A stretch of 49,588 bases of DNA from Terriglobia bacterium (GCA_020072965.1 JAIQFY010000055.1:1-49588), one strand, 5' to 3'; counted from the stretch's first letter, positions 33,197 through 43,194 are shown. Notes: generated by a model from the letters alone, not told the origin. A program made the numbers and translations.

Positions 33197-33283
33197 GCAT
33201 CCCTCCTGTTTACACATTCCCCGCGGCGACACAAATATGGCAGGAGCGTGCTAGGATATGCCAAATTTTCATCCGGAGGCCCT

Positions 33284-35923
33284 ATGACTCTCCCTCGGAA
33301 ATTGTTGGTTGCGGTGATCGTTTCCATAATATCAGGTATTGTGCTAATCCACGCAAGTGATAATTCAGTGGTCAAGCCGGCCCCTCGAGCGGCGCCTTCC
33401 CGGGAGTCGAACGTCACCGAGTGGACGATGCCGAACGGTCTCGCGGTCGTTCATATCCGGAAGCCTTCTTCGAAAGTGCTGGCTTCGATCATCACGGTCA
33501 ACGTCGGCTCCAAGGATGAAAACAGCGAAACCAGCGGACTGTCGCATCTGCTCGAGCACATGGTCTTCGACGGGACACAGCGGCGCGGCCGGGCAGAGAT
33601 TAACGAGGGCTCCAAGCGCTATGGGGGATACGTCAACGCCACCACGAGGGCCGGATTCACGTGCTACCTCTCAATCTTTCCGGCCGAGTTCGCGGAACTG
33701 TCGCTTGACCTTCAAGGTGACATGCTCTTTCATTCCACGATTCTCACACAGGAGTTGGAAAAGGAGCGCAGGGTCGTCATCGAGGAAATGAAGAAGGACC
33801 GCGATTCCCCGGTCACCCGCGCTGCCGAATTCCATGACGAGCAGCTCTTTCAAGGGACGGCTTATGCACGGCCCGTGCTGGGTTTTGAGCAGACGATCGC
33901 ATCAGTCCCCCGGTCGACAGTACTCACGTACTATCAGCAGCACTACGTTCCCTCACGCATGAAAGCGATGATCATCAGCCCTTTCCCGGCCGCTGAGGTC
34001 AAACAGTGGATGGATAAAACATTTGGGATGGCCGATTCTTCCGGCGCTCCCTTGAAAGGAGCATCCCGCTGGACTTTTCCACCGGCCGGAGGCCCTCATT
34101 ACAAGGAAGAAGATGTGCCAGCGGCCTACTTGCACGTATCGCTGGCGGCTCCAGCCCTGGGGGACACCGATTACTTTGCCTATGACCTGCTGACTCGCTA
34201 TCTCGCGGAGGGCGGGGCTTCCCCACTCCAGCGCGCCCTGCGCATGGTGCGTCCACCGCTTGCCGATAGCGTGAGTGCGGATTTGGAGACGGAGGATTCA
34301 TTTTCAACCTGGAAAATATCCATGGTCACTCAACCCACCCAGATTCCTGATGCGCTTGAAAGCTTGAGTCGCACCCTGCAAACAATCTCAGCTACCGGAA
34401 TCCCCGCGGAGGAGATGACCCGGCTTCAGCGACAAGTACTTTCGCAGGAAGCGATCCTGGCGGAACAGGCTATGTACTACGGATTCCTCAAGGCGCCCTT
34501 CATGAATGCCGAGGGTTATTCATTCGTCGCCGCCTATCCCGAGCGGCTTCGCGCCGTCACGGCTGAGGCGGTGCGAAGGGTGGCAGAGCATTACTTCTCT
34601 AACCCCGTCTTCTTCACAACTGCTCTTGTCCCCAAGGGGAAGACCCCTCCCACTGAACCGGCAGGTGATGCCCATGCGTGGAAGAAAGAAACACTGCCCA
34701 ACGGGGTGACCCTGATTGCGAAAGGGAGTGACGAATCCGATGTTTTCGCGATGAGCCTGTTCACCCGCCAGCGCTCGGCGCTCGAACCGCAGGAGCAGGA
34801 GGGGATTTCAGATTTCGTTCAGCGCATGCTGCTCAAAGGAACGGTGTCCCGGAGCGAGGAGACCCTTCAAAAGGAATTGGATAATCTCTCGGCCCAGATT
34901 CAATTTGTCGACAACCCGTTCATTCCTTATGACGATGCCTGGACCACGAACCGGTTCAACTTCTTCCGCCTGGAAGTGCTGGATGAATTGCGGGGCCGCG
35001 CACTGGACTTAATGGGAGAGGTCGTTGCCAATGCCAACTTTCCAGACGCCCAAGTCGCCAAAGTGCGCGAGGAAATCGTCCGGCTTCAAACGCGGGAGGC
35101 CGACAATTCGTCAAAACGAGCTGTCCAACGCCTTCATGAACTCTTGTTGGCATCAACCCCGTACACCCGGACGATTCTCGGAAGCGAGGCTTCAATCCGC
35201 AAGGTCACTCGCGACTCGTTGATCGAACACCACAAACACATGTACACCCCCTCCAATCTGGTGGTGATCGCCGCAGGCAAGGGAACAACCGCCGGCGTCC
35301 TGAGCGATCTCAGGTCGGGCTTCGAGGGCCTGAAGGGGGATGTTGTGAGTGTTTCTGTGACGCCACCAACTCCCCGCACCAACTTTCTTTCAGAGAAGGT
35401 TACCGTCAACAAACAGCAGACACAGATCGCGGCCGGGACGCTGGCGACCGGATGGAATTCCCCGGATGCGACTACCCTGCGCGTGTTGAATGCCATCCTT
35501 TCGGAGAGGCTGGCAGTGGAACTGCGGGAAAAGCAAGGACTCGCCTACTCCGTGGGTTCGGATCTGCAGCAGGAACGCGAGTACGGTTGGCTAGAAGTCC
35601 GGATGGGCACGCGAGCTGAAGCGGCCGAACAAGCCCGGGAAGGGTTGTTGGCGGTGGTTCGCAAACTGGCTGGCGGCGAGGTCTCGGCCGAGGAGCGCGA
35701 GCGGGCGATCAATGGCCTGTGGGGGAGTCTCCTTCGCCAACGCCTGTCACGTATCGGCCAGTCTTTTTATCGCGGAATCGATGAAGTCCGCGGTTCGGGC
35801 TTCGACGCGGAAGACCGATTATTGGCGGCATTGAAGGCCGTCTCCCTCGAAGACTTGAAACGGGTCGCGGGCGAGGCCTTGAATACCAATCATTGGGTCA
35901 TGGTGTCTGTGGGGAAAAATTAA
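33284..35923 (+). CDS. M16 family zinc metallopeptidase, secreted
   Basis: An 879-residue two-unit M16 peptidase (pitrilysin/insulinase/processing-peptidase family). Signal peptide about 1-24. The inverted zinc motif H88-L-L-E-H92 and the downstream Glu in R-R-V-V-I-E-E-M (about 168) are intact in the N-terminal unit. The second half (from about 465, A-W-K-K-E-T-L-P-N-G-V-T) is the usual catalytically inactive partner with the R-E-K-Q-G-L-A-Y-S-V motif. The GGAGG at 33275-33279 fixes ATG 33284; the longer open frame upstream is spurious. It probably degrades peptides in the periplasm. Confidence 0.93.
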   Translation: MTLPRKLLVAVIVSIISGIVLIHASDNSVVKPAPRAAPSRESNVTEWTMPNGLAVVHIRKPSSKVLASIITVNVGSKDENSETSGLSHLLEHMVFDGTQRRGRAEINEGSKRYGGYVNATTRAGFTCYLSIFPAEFAELSLDLQGDMLFHSTILTQELEKERRVVIEEMKKDRDSPVTRAAEFHDEQLFQGTAYARPVLGFEQTIASVPRSTVLTYYQQHYVPSRMKAMIISPFPAAEVKQWMDKTFGMADSSGAPLKGASRWTFPPAGGPHYKEEDVPAAYLHVSLAAPALGDTDYFAYDLLTRYLAEGGASPLQRALRMVRPPLADSVSADLETEDSFSTWKISMVTQPTQIPDALESLSRTLQTISATGIPAEEMTRLQRQVLSQEAILAEQAMYYGFLKAPFMNAEGYSFVAAYPERLRAVTAEAVRRVAEHYFSNPVFFTTALVPKGKTPPTEPAGDAHAWKKETLPNGVTLIAKGSDESDVFAMSLFTRQRSALEPQEQEGISDFVQRMLLKGTVSRSEETLQKELDNLSAQIQFVDNPFIPYDDAWTTNRFNFFRLEVLDELRGRALDLMGEVVANANFPDAQVAKVREEIVRLQTREADNSSKRAVQRLHELLLASTPYTRTILGSEASIRKVTRDSLIEHHKHMYTPSNLVVIAAGKGTTAGVLSDLRSGFEGLKGDVVSVSVTPPTPRTNFLSEKVTVNKQQTQIAAGTLATGWNSPDATTLRVLNAILSERLAVELREKQGLAYSVGSDLQQEREYGWLEVRMGTRAEAAEQAREGLLAVVRKLAGGEVSAEERERAINGLWGSLLRQRLSRIGQSFYRGIDEVRGSGFDAEDRLLAALKAVSLEDLKRVAGEALNTNHWVMVSVGKN

Positions 35924-36072
35924 GGAATAACGTCTGTTTGTCCCTGCGTCTCTGCGGTCCAAGATAATTTTCAGCAACCATGACGGTTGTAAACGATAAG
36001 CCGCAAAGATGAAAGCTGTGTCGGTGCCTGACCTAAACAATTGAAATAAAACCGGACACAAGGAGGCAGACT

Positions 36073-36792
36073 ATGTCACTCAAAAAACCCGCTTTCATTA
36101 TTCTCGTGATTCTCCTGACGACGACCGTTGCCGCGGGCCAGACCGACATTCTTCAAAAACTTGGCCTGGGGAAAAAGCAGTCATTAAGCGATGCCAAGAT
36201 TGGAGCGGGACTCAAGGAGGCACTTCAGGTCGGCACAGGGAATGCCGTCAACCTCACCGGTCGCCTGGATGGTTACTTTAAGAACGAAGCCATCAAAATT
36301 CTGATGCCCAAGCAGCTTCAGACCCTTGAAAAAGGATTGCGCATGGTCGGCTACGGGCCGCAGCTGGATGAATTTGTTCTCAGCATGAATCGCGCCGCTG
36401 AAGCTGCTGCGCCTCAGGCGAAGGCCATTTTCCTCAATGCCATCCGTAACATGACGTTTACTGATGTCCGGAAAATCTTCACCGGCGGTGACACCGCGGC
36501 CACGGAATATTTCAAAGAGAAAACCACGGATCAACTGACCACCGCGTTTTCCCCGATCGTCCAAAAGTCAATGAACGAGGTTGGCGTCACCCGGCAATAC
36601 AAGGAGTTGATGGGACGATTTCAATCGATCCCCTTCGCCAGGACCCAGGCCTTTGACATTGACAAGTATGTCGTCGGAAAGGCCCTGGACGGACTGTTCA
36701 TCGTGGTTGGAGAAGAAGAGCGCAAAATCCGAAAGAATCCCGCTGCCCAGGTGACGAGCCTACTGCGGGAGGTATTCGGCAGGAAACAGTGA
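36073..36792 (+). CDS. DUF4197 family exported protein
   Basis: A 239-residue protein with signal peptide (about 1-21) and a DUF4197 body: [51 protein letters not shown]. Usual family length. The function of this widespread family is unknown. AGGAGGC lies before the ATG. Confidence 0.9.
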   Translation: MSLKKPAFIILVILLTTTVAAGQTDILQKLGLGKKQSLSDAKIGAGLKEALQVGTGNAVNLTGRLDGYFKNEAIKILMPKQLQTLEKGLRMVGYGPQLDEFVLSMNRAAEAAAPQAKAIFLNAIRNMTFTDVRKIFTGGDTAATEYFKEKTTDQLTTAFSPIVQKSMNEVGVTRQYKELMGRFQSIPFARTQAFDIDKYVVGKALDGLFIVVGEEERKIRKNPAAQVTSLLREVFGRKQ

Positions 36793-36828
36793 TTTATTCG
36801 TGACCCATAAAAAATTCGGACAGTCCTG

Positions 36829-37222
36829 AATGGCACTAAGTGAAGGGCCTGACAATCTGAATTAGTCAAATCCCTGAAAGGGATTTATTCATTAGCCCAG
36901 GGCAACGCCCTGGGTTTGAAATCCGTGTTAACTCCGGCGAACCCTGAAAGGGTTCCACAAGACACAGCCTATTGTCTGATCTCGCCGGGGTGGGGTCAGG
37001 ACAAATCAGAGGGCTACATAACCCCTGGGCCATCCACCCAAGCTGGACGTTGAGACGGCTCTTGCGTGGTCACCTGGAATCCTCAATCTTTAGAGAACCC
37101 TTTCAGGTTTCCTGACCCATCCAAAATGGGACACATACCCAGGGCGATGCCCTGGGCTGAAATAGACAACCCGCCGCGGCGGGATAGGATCCCATGTTCC
37201 AGCTGCGATCTTAACTTAGCAT
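36829..37222. mobile_element. Larger relative of the GAATGGCACTAAG MITE-like element
   Basis: Starts GAATGGCACTAAG(T)GAAG and ends near CTTAACTTAG, with inner hairpins CCCAGGGCAACGCCCTGGG and CCCTGAAAGGG like those at 5054-5257. About 394 bp; a second GCCCTGGG hairpin and extra sequence make it larger. No clear target duplication. No gene. The right end is 65 bases before the next CDS. Confidence 0.6.
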
Positions 37223-37287
37223 GGTGCAAGAAGGGTCAGACTGGGACATTGGACAGATTCCCACTTTTTCTCCGCTTGAGGTGCAAG

Positions 37288-37608
37288 ATGATCAATCTTC
37301 TCAGGGTATGCACAGTGATGCTGCTCCTTATCACAGCCAGTAACGGGATGAGGACAGGCGACAGGCGCACATTGCCGTCGCAGGGCATCGTTCCAGATGA
37401 AGTCACCGCGGTGAAGATTGCCGAGGCCGTGTTCCCTCCCATCTTTGGAACCGATGAGGTCGCAAAATGCCTTCCCTATCATGCGCAACTCAAGGATGGG
37501 TTCTGGACAGTGTATGGGACCCTCAAGCCGGGTGCGCGAGGTGGAACACCGCAGATGACCATTCAAAAGAAAGATGGCAAAGTGATTGAGGTTTGGCATT
37601 CGCAGTAG
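37288..37608 (+). CDS. NTF2-fold immunity-like secreted protein
   Basis: A 106-residue protein with signal peptide (about 1-20). The mature part V-P-D-E-V-T-A-V-K-I-A-E-A-V-F-P-P-I-F-G, G-T-L-K-P-G-A-R-G-G-T-P-Q-M-T-I-Q-K-K-D-G-K-V resembles the YbbC/YhhH-type NTF2-fold immunity family of toxin-antitoxin/polymorphic toxin systems. No toxin gene is adjacent. GAGG is six bases before ATG 37288. An orphan immunity gene or a domain with an unrelated role. Confidence 0.7.
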   Translation: MINLLRVCTVMLLLITASNGMRTGDRRTLPSQGIVPDEVTAVKIAEAVFPPIFGTDEVAKCLPYHAQLKDGFWTVYGTLKPGARGGTPQMTIQKKDGKVIEVWHSQ

Positions 37609-37628
37609 GAACACATATTCCCCTCAGG

Positions 37629-37785
37629 GCAATGCTTTGGTAGCCTTCCGCCGCGGCGGACTCTTTGCCGGCGGGGGCTTTTCCAAGAGTTCGCCCACCA
37701 TCGCTGATTCATTCCCGACTGCTACCAAAGGCCCCCGCTCCGATAGATCGGAGCGAGGCTGCCCGAACTTTCCGAAAGGCGAAAA
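37629..37785. repeat. Dispersed repeat, copy 1 (CTCTTTGCCGGCGGGGG family)
   Basis: GCAATGCTTTGGTAGCC, GCGGCGGACTCTTTGCCGG, then CGGGGGC and a CCCCCGC..GCGAGG hairpin. Matches 44049-44199 with modest divergence. 37610-37974 holds no gene besides. Confidence 0.75.
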
Positions 37786-37974
37786 TTGATGCGTCATCCC
37801 CCAGACGATGACATAGTCCATGTATCGTGTCGCGGAAATGGAGATTGGAAAAACTGCCTCCAATCAGCGCATTCAACCTCACCCCTTTCATCGTGCCCAT
37901 GGCAGGCGGTATCTTCTCCTTGACAGCTTAGGAGAGACGGGATATCCTTCCCCTAAGTTGGTTAGGAGAATCAT

Positions 37975-38316
37975 ATGACCGAGTCGGCCAACCTGCTACC
38001 CGGAACCCTCGACCTCCTCATCCTGAAGGCGGTCTCCCTGGAACCGATGCATGGCTACGGCGTGCTGTTGCGCATTGGACAGATTTCCCAGGGCGCTCTC
38101 ACCATTGAACAGGGGGCGCTTTATCCCGCCCTCTACCGCCTGGAGCATCAGGGGTTACTCAAATCCGAATGGGGCACATCGGAAAACAATCGAAGGGCGA
38201 AATACTACCGGCTGACGCCCTCAGGTCGGCGGCGGCTTCGCGAAGAGACCGAAAGCTGGAATCGTCTGGTGTCCGCCATGGGAAGCGTACTGAAAGCCAT
38301 CCCGGAGGAGAGCTGA
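37975..38316 (+). CDS. PadR-family transcriptional regulator
   Basis: A 113-residue winged-helix PadR repressor: L-L-P-G-T-L-D-L-L-I-L-K-A-V, H-G-Y-G-V-L-L-R-I, L-Y-P-A-L-Y-R-L-E-H-Q-G-L-L-K-S-E-W and the R-R-A-K-Y-Y-R-L-T-P-S-G wing. Acidobacterial genomes often place such a PadR directly before a duplicated permease gene, which it presumably controls. GGAG lies 6 bases before the ATG. Its TGA is two bases before the permease ATG. Confidence 0.95.
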   Translation: MTESANLLPGTLDLLILKAVSLEPMHGYGVLLRIGQISQGALTIEQGALYPALYRLEHQGLLKSEWGTSENNRRAKYYRLTPSGRRRLREETESWNRLVSAMGSVLKAIPEES

Positions 38317-38318
38317 GT

Positions 38319-40955
38319 ATGTTTTCGCGCCTGCGATCCTTGTGGCAGGGCTTGTGGAGACGCTCCGAGTTTGAGCAGGGGATGGACGAGGAGTTGAACT
38401 TTCACCTGGAAGCCCGCACGGATGACCTCATGCGGTCGGGCCTTTCGCGGGATGAAGCGGCCCGCCGGGCGCGCGTTGAATTCGGCGGGGTGGAAGCCTA
38501 TCAGGACCGGTGCCGGGAAGCGCGGGGGCTCCATCTTTTTGATGACATTTTGAACGATCTCCGGTACGGCCTGCGCATGCTTCGCAAGAGCCCCGGCTTC
38601 ACATTTCTTGCCGTAATGTGTCTGGCTCTTGGAATCGGCGTCAACACCTCCGTTTTTACGCTCCTCGACTTCGTCTATCTGCGCCCTCTCCCGGTTCCCG
38701 GAGCGCAGCGCTTGACCATCCTGAGCCGCCAGGGCAATCCCCTGTTTCCGATCCCGGATTACCTCGACTATCGCGACCGGAACCAGGTTTTCACGACGCT
38801 GGCCGCCTCATTCCCCACGGAATCGAGCCTCGACAGCAACGGCGAGGGCCACATCACCTCAGCCGAGGCGGTCTCGGCAAACTACGCAGCGGCGATGGGG
38901 GTGAGTTGCTCGCTGGGGCGCTGGTTCACCGACGAAGGCGAGCCCGTCGCCGTCATTAGCTACAACGCGTGGCAGCGCCTGTTCAATTCGGACCCGAACA
39001 TCCTTGGCAAGCTGGTCCGCTCGGAGACGCAATGGTACACCGTCATCGGCGTCGCCCCTCCGGAGTTCAGCGGCATCTATGCGCCCATCTCCACGGAGAT
39101 CTGGATACCACTCCAGATGTGGACGCGCCAATATCCGGAGGCCGTCAAGCGGATGAGCGATCGGGCCCATCCGTGGCCGCTCGTGATGATCGTGGGACGT
39201 CTCAAACCGTCCTTGCCGGTATCGCAGGCCGCCGCTATCGTCAACGCCATTGATGGTCAAATCCGTCACGAACACCCCACCACGACGACCGGGGCACTCG
39301 CTCCCGTCACGGTCGAGCCGATCCACGGCGCACCCAACCCCAACAGCCGGCGTGAAGCGGTTCCGTTCATCACCCTGCTCTTCCTGGTCGTCGGTGCGGT
39401 GCTCCTGATTGCCTGCGTCAACGTCAGCAATTTGCTCCTCGCCCGCGGCGCGGTACGACAGCGTGAATTCTCCCTCCGCGCTGCCCTGGGTGCAAGTCGA
39501 TCGCGTTTGCTCCGCCAACTCCTCACGGAGACTCTGCTTCTAACACTCCTGGGAATGCTGGGAGGCATCTTCCTCGGCCACATGACGAACCGCCTCCTGA
39601 ACGGGCTGCTCCAGTCCTTACCCTTCGAGGCACAGATGGTCCTCCATCTCGACCTTTCCCTCGGCTCGCGGGTGTTTGCATTCACGCTCGGCACGTCGGC
39701 CTTGTGTACACTGCTGTGCGGGCTGATTCCTGCCTGGCGCTCTTCTCGCGTAGATGTCTTCCCCGTCCTCAAAGGAGAATCCCTGCCGAAGGAGCGATTC
39801 CGTCTCCGCCATGTCTCCCTCGTCGCTCAGGTGGCTCTCTCCCTCGTCCTTTTGCTCTGCGCGGGGCTCTTTCTCCGCTCGATCCAGCGCATTCAGACGG
39901 CCGATCCCGGCTTCGCCATCAAGAACCGTCTCTACGTGATGACATATATTTCGGCACCGGAATTTACCCCGGTCACGGGTTTGCAATTTTATGATCATGT
40001 GGTCGAAAGGCTCCGAAACCTTCCCGGTGTTCACAGCGCCTCGCTCACCCGTTTTCTGCCTCTGATGGCAATCGGCCAGGAAACCGACTGCGTTTCAACC
40101 GCGGGCTTCTCTTCTTCTCCGTTCACCCTGGGTGTGATCGACCCGAATTTCCTGGGAACGATGCAAATTCCTTTGATCGAGGGCCGCAACTTCAGCCCGG
40201 CCGATTCCTCGAGTTCCCCTCCGGTTGTTCTCGTCAACCAGACCCTGGCGCGGCGCTTCTGGCCGAACACAGGCGTTGTCGGCCAACACCTTCAACTCGG
40301 CTGCAACAATCCCATTGTGGCCGAGGTGGTCGGCGTCGTGCGCGACACGAAAGTCCGCTCGCTCGGGGAGATTCCGCAGCCGCATTTCTATCGCCCCTTC
40401 GCGCAGCGATACACCGGCCTCGCCACGCTTATTGTCGAAGCGACTTCTGATCCTGCTGCCCTCGCCCCTAATGTTCGCAGTGCTGTGCAGGCCGAAAGCG
40501 ACGGTGTGCGCATCTACGCCCTTGAGGCCCTTGTCGCCCATATCGAACGTTCCTACTGGATGGTGCGTGCGGAATCATCAATGCTCTTCCTGTTCGGCAT
40601 CCTGGCCCTTCTTCTGGCCGCCGTCGGTCTTTACGGCATCATGGCCTTCCATGTCGCACAACGCACCCACGAAATCGGAGTGCGCCTGGCGCTCGGCGCG
40701 CAGTCCCGGGACGTTTACCGCCTTTTTCTCCTTGAGGGTTTGAAAACCACTCTGCTGGGCATTCTGCTGGGTGTGGCCATTTCTGCCGGTTTCTCCCGGC
40801 TGCTGGCGCGATTCCTGTCCGGCCTCAGCCCGACCGATCCCTTTACCTATGTGAGCACTGCGCTCTTGTGGGTAGGGGTCGCATTACTTGCCTGTTACGG
40901 CCCCGCGCGCCGTGCCATGCGGGTCGATCCCATGGTGGCCCTCCGCCACGAATAG
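38319..40955 (+). CDS. ADOP-type duplicated orphan FtsX/MacB-like permease
   Basis: An 878-residue membrane protein of the acidobacterial duplicated orphan permease type. A short N-terminal region (E-E-L-N-F-H-L-E-A-R-T-D-D-L, about 25-38) precedes two MacB-PCD/FtsX permease halves, each with a membrane helix before a large periplasmic domain and three helices after it (F-I-T-L-L-F-L-V-V-G-A-V-L-L-I-A-C-V-N-V; later S-M-L-F-L-F-G-I-L-A-L-L-L-A-A-V). No ATPase gene is adjacent, hence orphan. ATG 38319 is chosen over an upstream frame running back into padR. Confidence 0.95.
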   Translation: MFSRLRSLWQGLWRRSEFEQGMDEELNFHLEARTDDLMRSGLSRDEAARRARVEFGGVEAYQDRCREARGLHLFDDILNDLRYGLRMLRKSPGFTFLAVMCLALGIGVNTSVFTLLDFVYLRPLPVPGAQRLTILSRQGNPLFPIPDYLDYRDRNQVFTTLAASFPTESSLDSNGEGHITSAEAVSANYAAAMGVSCSLGRWFTDEGEPVAVISYNAWQRLFNSDPNILGKLVRSETQWYTVIGVAPPEFSGIYAPISTEIWIPLQMWTRQYPEAVKRMSDRAHPWPLVMIVGRLKPSLPVSQAAAIVNAIDGQIRHEHPTTTTGALAPVTVEPIHGAPNPNSRREAVPFITLLFLVVGAVLLIACVNVSNLLLARGAVRQREFSLRAALGASRSRLLRQLLTETLLLTLLGMLGGIFLGHMTNRLLNGLLQSLPFEAQMVLHLDLSLGSRVFAFTLGTSALCTLLCGLIPAWRSSRVDVFPVLKGESLPKERFRLRHVSLVAQVALSLVLLLCAGLFLRSIQRIQTADPGFAIKNRLYVMTYISAPEFTPVTGLQFYDHVVERLRNLPGVHSASLTRFLPLMAIGQETDCVSTAGFSSSPFTLGVIDPNFLGTMQIPLIEGRNFSPADSSSSPPVVLVNQTLARRFWPNTGVVGQHLQLGCNNPIVAEVVGVVRDTKVRSLGEIPQPHFYRPFAQRYTGLATLIVEATSDPAALAPNVRSAVQAESDGVRIYALEALVAHIERSYWMVRAESSMLFLFGILALLLAAVGLYGIMAFHVAQRTHEIGVRLALGAQSRDVYRLFLLEGLKTTLLGILLGVAISAGFSRLLARFLSGLSPTDPFTYVSTALLWVGVALLACYGPARRAMRVDPMVALRHE

Positions 40956-41093
40956 ATTGGGATTGCTCTTCGATTCAAACCACTCCACACCAAGAATACA
41001 TGTCAATCGATTTGGGCAAGGTTGCCCCCGTGAAATAGCCGCGCGGGACAGGCACCTGATGTTGGGGGTAACTGGTGAGAAGGTCTGTTTTCG

Positions 41094-41340
41094 TCATCGG
41101 CCTGCAGGGTTGGTTGCGGGAGCGGCCATGCCACCGATTATTTGCCATCCTTTAGGGGTTTGAATCCAGGTGTGAGTGACCTTAATGGTCCGGGGTTCGC
41201 CATGGCCTTCCTTGTCAGCCCAGAGGGAGGTTAGCCAATAGTGGGTAACCACCACGTTCTCGGTCGCTTGGCTGGCGGCACGTTGGAGCGTAAACGAGCT
41301 CAGCCGCAGCCCGTTATCTGTCGAAGCGGTGATTCCGGTA
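41094..41340 (-). pseudogene. NTF2/SnoaL-like protein C-terminal fragment
   Basis: A minus-strand frame ending at TGA 41094-41096 reads T-E-N-V-V-V-T-H-Y-W-L-T-S-L-W, then R-T-I-K-V-T-H-T-W-I-Q-T-P-K-G-W-Q-I-I-G-G-M, the C-terminal strands of a DUF4440/SnoaL-like domain. No start codon or N-terminal half is present. Its upstream end runs into the GNAT fragment in a different frame. Confidence 0.6.
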
Positions 41341-41550
41341 CGATCGCCGGACGCGATCGGCGAATCCCAGCCTGCGAAAGATGTGCTGGGACACGCTATT
41401 GGTCGCCTCGGTTACAGCGAGGCGGTATCCTCTTTTGAGGCCGTTCTCGAGACACGTCGCGACGAGCTGCTGTGCCACCCCGCGTCCGCCGAAGGTGCGA
41501 GCAACTCCCGATTCAGGGCGCACCGGTTCCTGAATGACTGGCTCCGCCAA
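41314..41550 (-). pseudogene. GNAT acetyltransferase C-terminal fragment
   Basis: G-R-G-V-A-Q-Q-L-V-A-T-C-L-E-N-G with S-Q-H-I-F-R-R-L-G-F is the acetyl-CoA-binding and final part of a GNAT domain. The N-terminal half is missing and the preceding residues do not look like GNAT. It overlaps the start of the SnoaL-like fragment by about 27 bp in another frame. Confidence 0.55.
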
Positions 41551-41763
41551 CCAACAGAACGGTCACACGTAATTGGAAAAGACTTCTACTTCAACCTTGT
41601 GCAGGCTGCTTTCCTTTCCATTTCCTGCTACTCAGTTGCGGGCGGTGAGCGTGGTGAAGGCAACCCCGTACCACGTTGTCCAATAGTCGACTATCAGATT
41701 TCGCTTGGGTACGGGGGTCTTACGATTCCAAATGTCTCGGAATTGGATCCGGGGTCCTTCGTC

Positions 41764-42171
41764 TCACTTCGTCTCTGCTGGTTTTACCTTTGAGGGCTTA
41801 GCTTTCAGCTCCACCAGGATTCCCTCGAGGGGTTTATCACTCAAATTTTCCGGCAAGTGTTTTCCCGCAGGGGCCCAACTCGTCTCACCAGGCTTCCCGT
41901 GAGATTCCTGGGTCTTTCCACCTGGAAGGGTAAATTTGACATGGGCGTCTGTCAGGTAAATCACCTGGCTTGCAGGATGTTCGTGCATCACCGATTTTTC
42001 GTGAGGACCGTATGTAATCCGCAGGACTCTCACCTGGTCATTCTCGGATTCTACTTTGTAGTGTTTCGGATCTACTTTGACAGGATCCTGGGCCATTGCC
42101 GTTTTCGCAGCAATGACCAAGACTAATGCAGCGAACAAAACGGTCATAGCGAGATGGATCGATTTTCTCAT
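41764..42171 (-). CDS. Exported cupin-domain protein
   Basis: A 135-residue protein with signal peptide (about 1-27, ending T-A-M-A) and a single small cupin: the first motif has M-H-E-H-P-A-S-Q-V-I-Y-L, the second is weaker (G-E-T-S-W-A-P-A-G-K-H), keeping one His. Metal-binding capacity is likely partial. Ligand unknown. AAAGGAG precedes the ATG. The tail is Lys/Pro-rich. Confidence 0.85.
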   Translation of the reverse strand: MRKSIHLAMTVLFAALVLVIAAKTAMAQDPVKVDPKHYKVESENDQVRVLRITYGPHEKSVMHEHPASQVIYLTDAHVKFTLPGGKTQESHGKPGETSWAPAGKHLPENLSDKPLEGILVELKAKPSKVKPAETK

Positions 42172-42306
42172 GATTGATTCTCCTTTGGTTGATTAGTCGA
42201 AATGGTCTGCTTTGTGTTCCTTTGTTTCTTTCTTGACCGGGAACCTCCACAGCCCGGCCACCGAGCCGACTCCTCCGCTCGTCGCCATTCCTTCTTCCTT
42301 GGCGGG

Positions 42307-43194
42307 TCAGCTCTTCGGCTTTACTTTTTCCGCGGGCATGGCGGCTGGTTTCGCAGCGGCTTTGGGCTTGGGCGTCCAGAAATCCGGATCCGCGTCAGTC
42401 CACTCCTTCGGAAGAACGCTCATCGACGGATTGAATGCGTAAACACTCGTCTCACTGGCGATAACCGCCTCGCTCTGCATTTTTCGAAGTTTTGCGCGGT
42501 TTTCTTCCCCCAAAGCGTCTTCATACGCCTTCCCATGCAGAACGGAGAAATCATCCTGTTCCGCCAGGGATTTCAAGGGAGTGATGATGAAGTACGTTCC
42601 CGCGGGCGCACCGGCCACTACTTCGAATATGGAAAAATGTTCATCCACGTTCGCTTTCTCATGGGCCGCATTCACGATCTTTCGGGCCTCCTCAAAAGTG
42701 TGCCCTTGACCGGGGCGCACGCGGACGGTCACTATCCGCATGAAGCGCATATGTGCGATATCGACCTCGGCGCGATAACTCAAATCCTTGTTGTAAGTGG
42801 CGACCAGGGCGCGCGCGCCGGAAAGAAGCTCGGAGTCCTGCTTGTCGAGTTGATCAAGTTCCGCCTTGACGCCGCCGGCAATCATCTTGTCCACCGCAGT
42901 CCTCTCCTTGTCGAAGGCGGCAAATGAATCGTACCCCGTCACGAACCACGCTTCACTGGAGTTGCCCCAAACCGCCGTCATTCCCAGCCATCCGGTCGGC
43001 AACTTGGCCTTCTTGAAAAATTGGGCATAACCCGTTTCTACCTTTTCGTGGGTACCGCCGCGGGCCGGCTTCACCTCTTCTCGTAAGATGGAAAGCACTT
43101 TGGGCGGCCCCATCGTGTGTTGTGCTGCCAGTGGAGCAACCAACCCCCCCAGTCCGGCGAGAACGAATATCGAAAAAACGAGCTTTCTCTTCAT
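42307..43194 (-). CDS. Exported protein, dimeric alpha-beta-barrel-like, unknown
   Basis: A 295-residue protein with signal peptide (about 1-24, ending A-A-Q). It appears to have two alpha-beta repeats: V-K-P-A-R-G-G-T-H-E-K-V-E and R-V-R-P-G-Q-G-H-T-F-E-E-A-R-K-I-V, the H/E-containing pattern seen in NIPSNAP/dimeric ferredoxin-like barrels. The tail is Ala/Lys/Pro-rich (K-A-A-A-K-P-A-A). Function unknown. AGGAGG precedes the ATG. Confidence 0.72.
   Translation of the reverse strand: MKRKLVFSIFVLAGLGGLVAPLAAQHTMGPPKVLSILREEVKPARGGTHEKVETGYAQFFKKAKLPTGWLGMTAVWGNSSEAWFVTGYDSFAAFDKERTAVDKMIAGGVKAELDQLDKQDSELLSGARALVATYNKDLSYRAEVDIAHMRFMRIVTVRVRPGQGHTFEEARKIVNAAHEKANVDEHFSIFEVVAGAPAGTYFIITPLKSLAEQDDFSVLHGKAYEDALGEENRAKLRKMQSEAVIASETSVYAFNPSMSVLPKEWTDADPDFWTPKPKAAAKPAAMPAEKVKPKS

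Noticed and set aside
32930-33283. Upstream extension of the M16 peptidase frame
   Set aside because: GGAGG and a signal peptide mark ATG 33284; the extension is antisense to the DinB gene.
38169-38318. Upstream extension of the permease frame into padR
   Set aside because: PadR is clearly coding there; the permease start at 38319 follows the padR stop by two bases and has the family's N-terminus.
41241-41793. Plus-strand open frames at 41241-41438 and 41329-41793
   Set aside because: Antisense to GNAT/SnoaL-like fragments, with no ribosome-binding site or family pattern.
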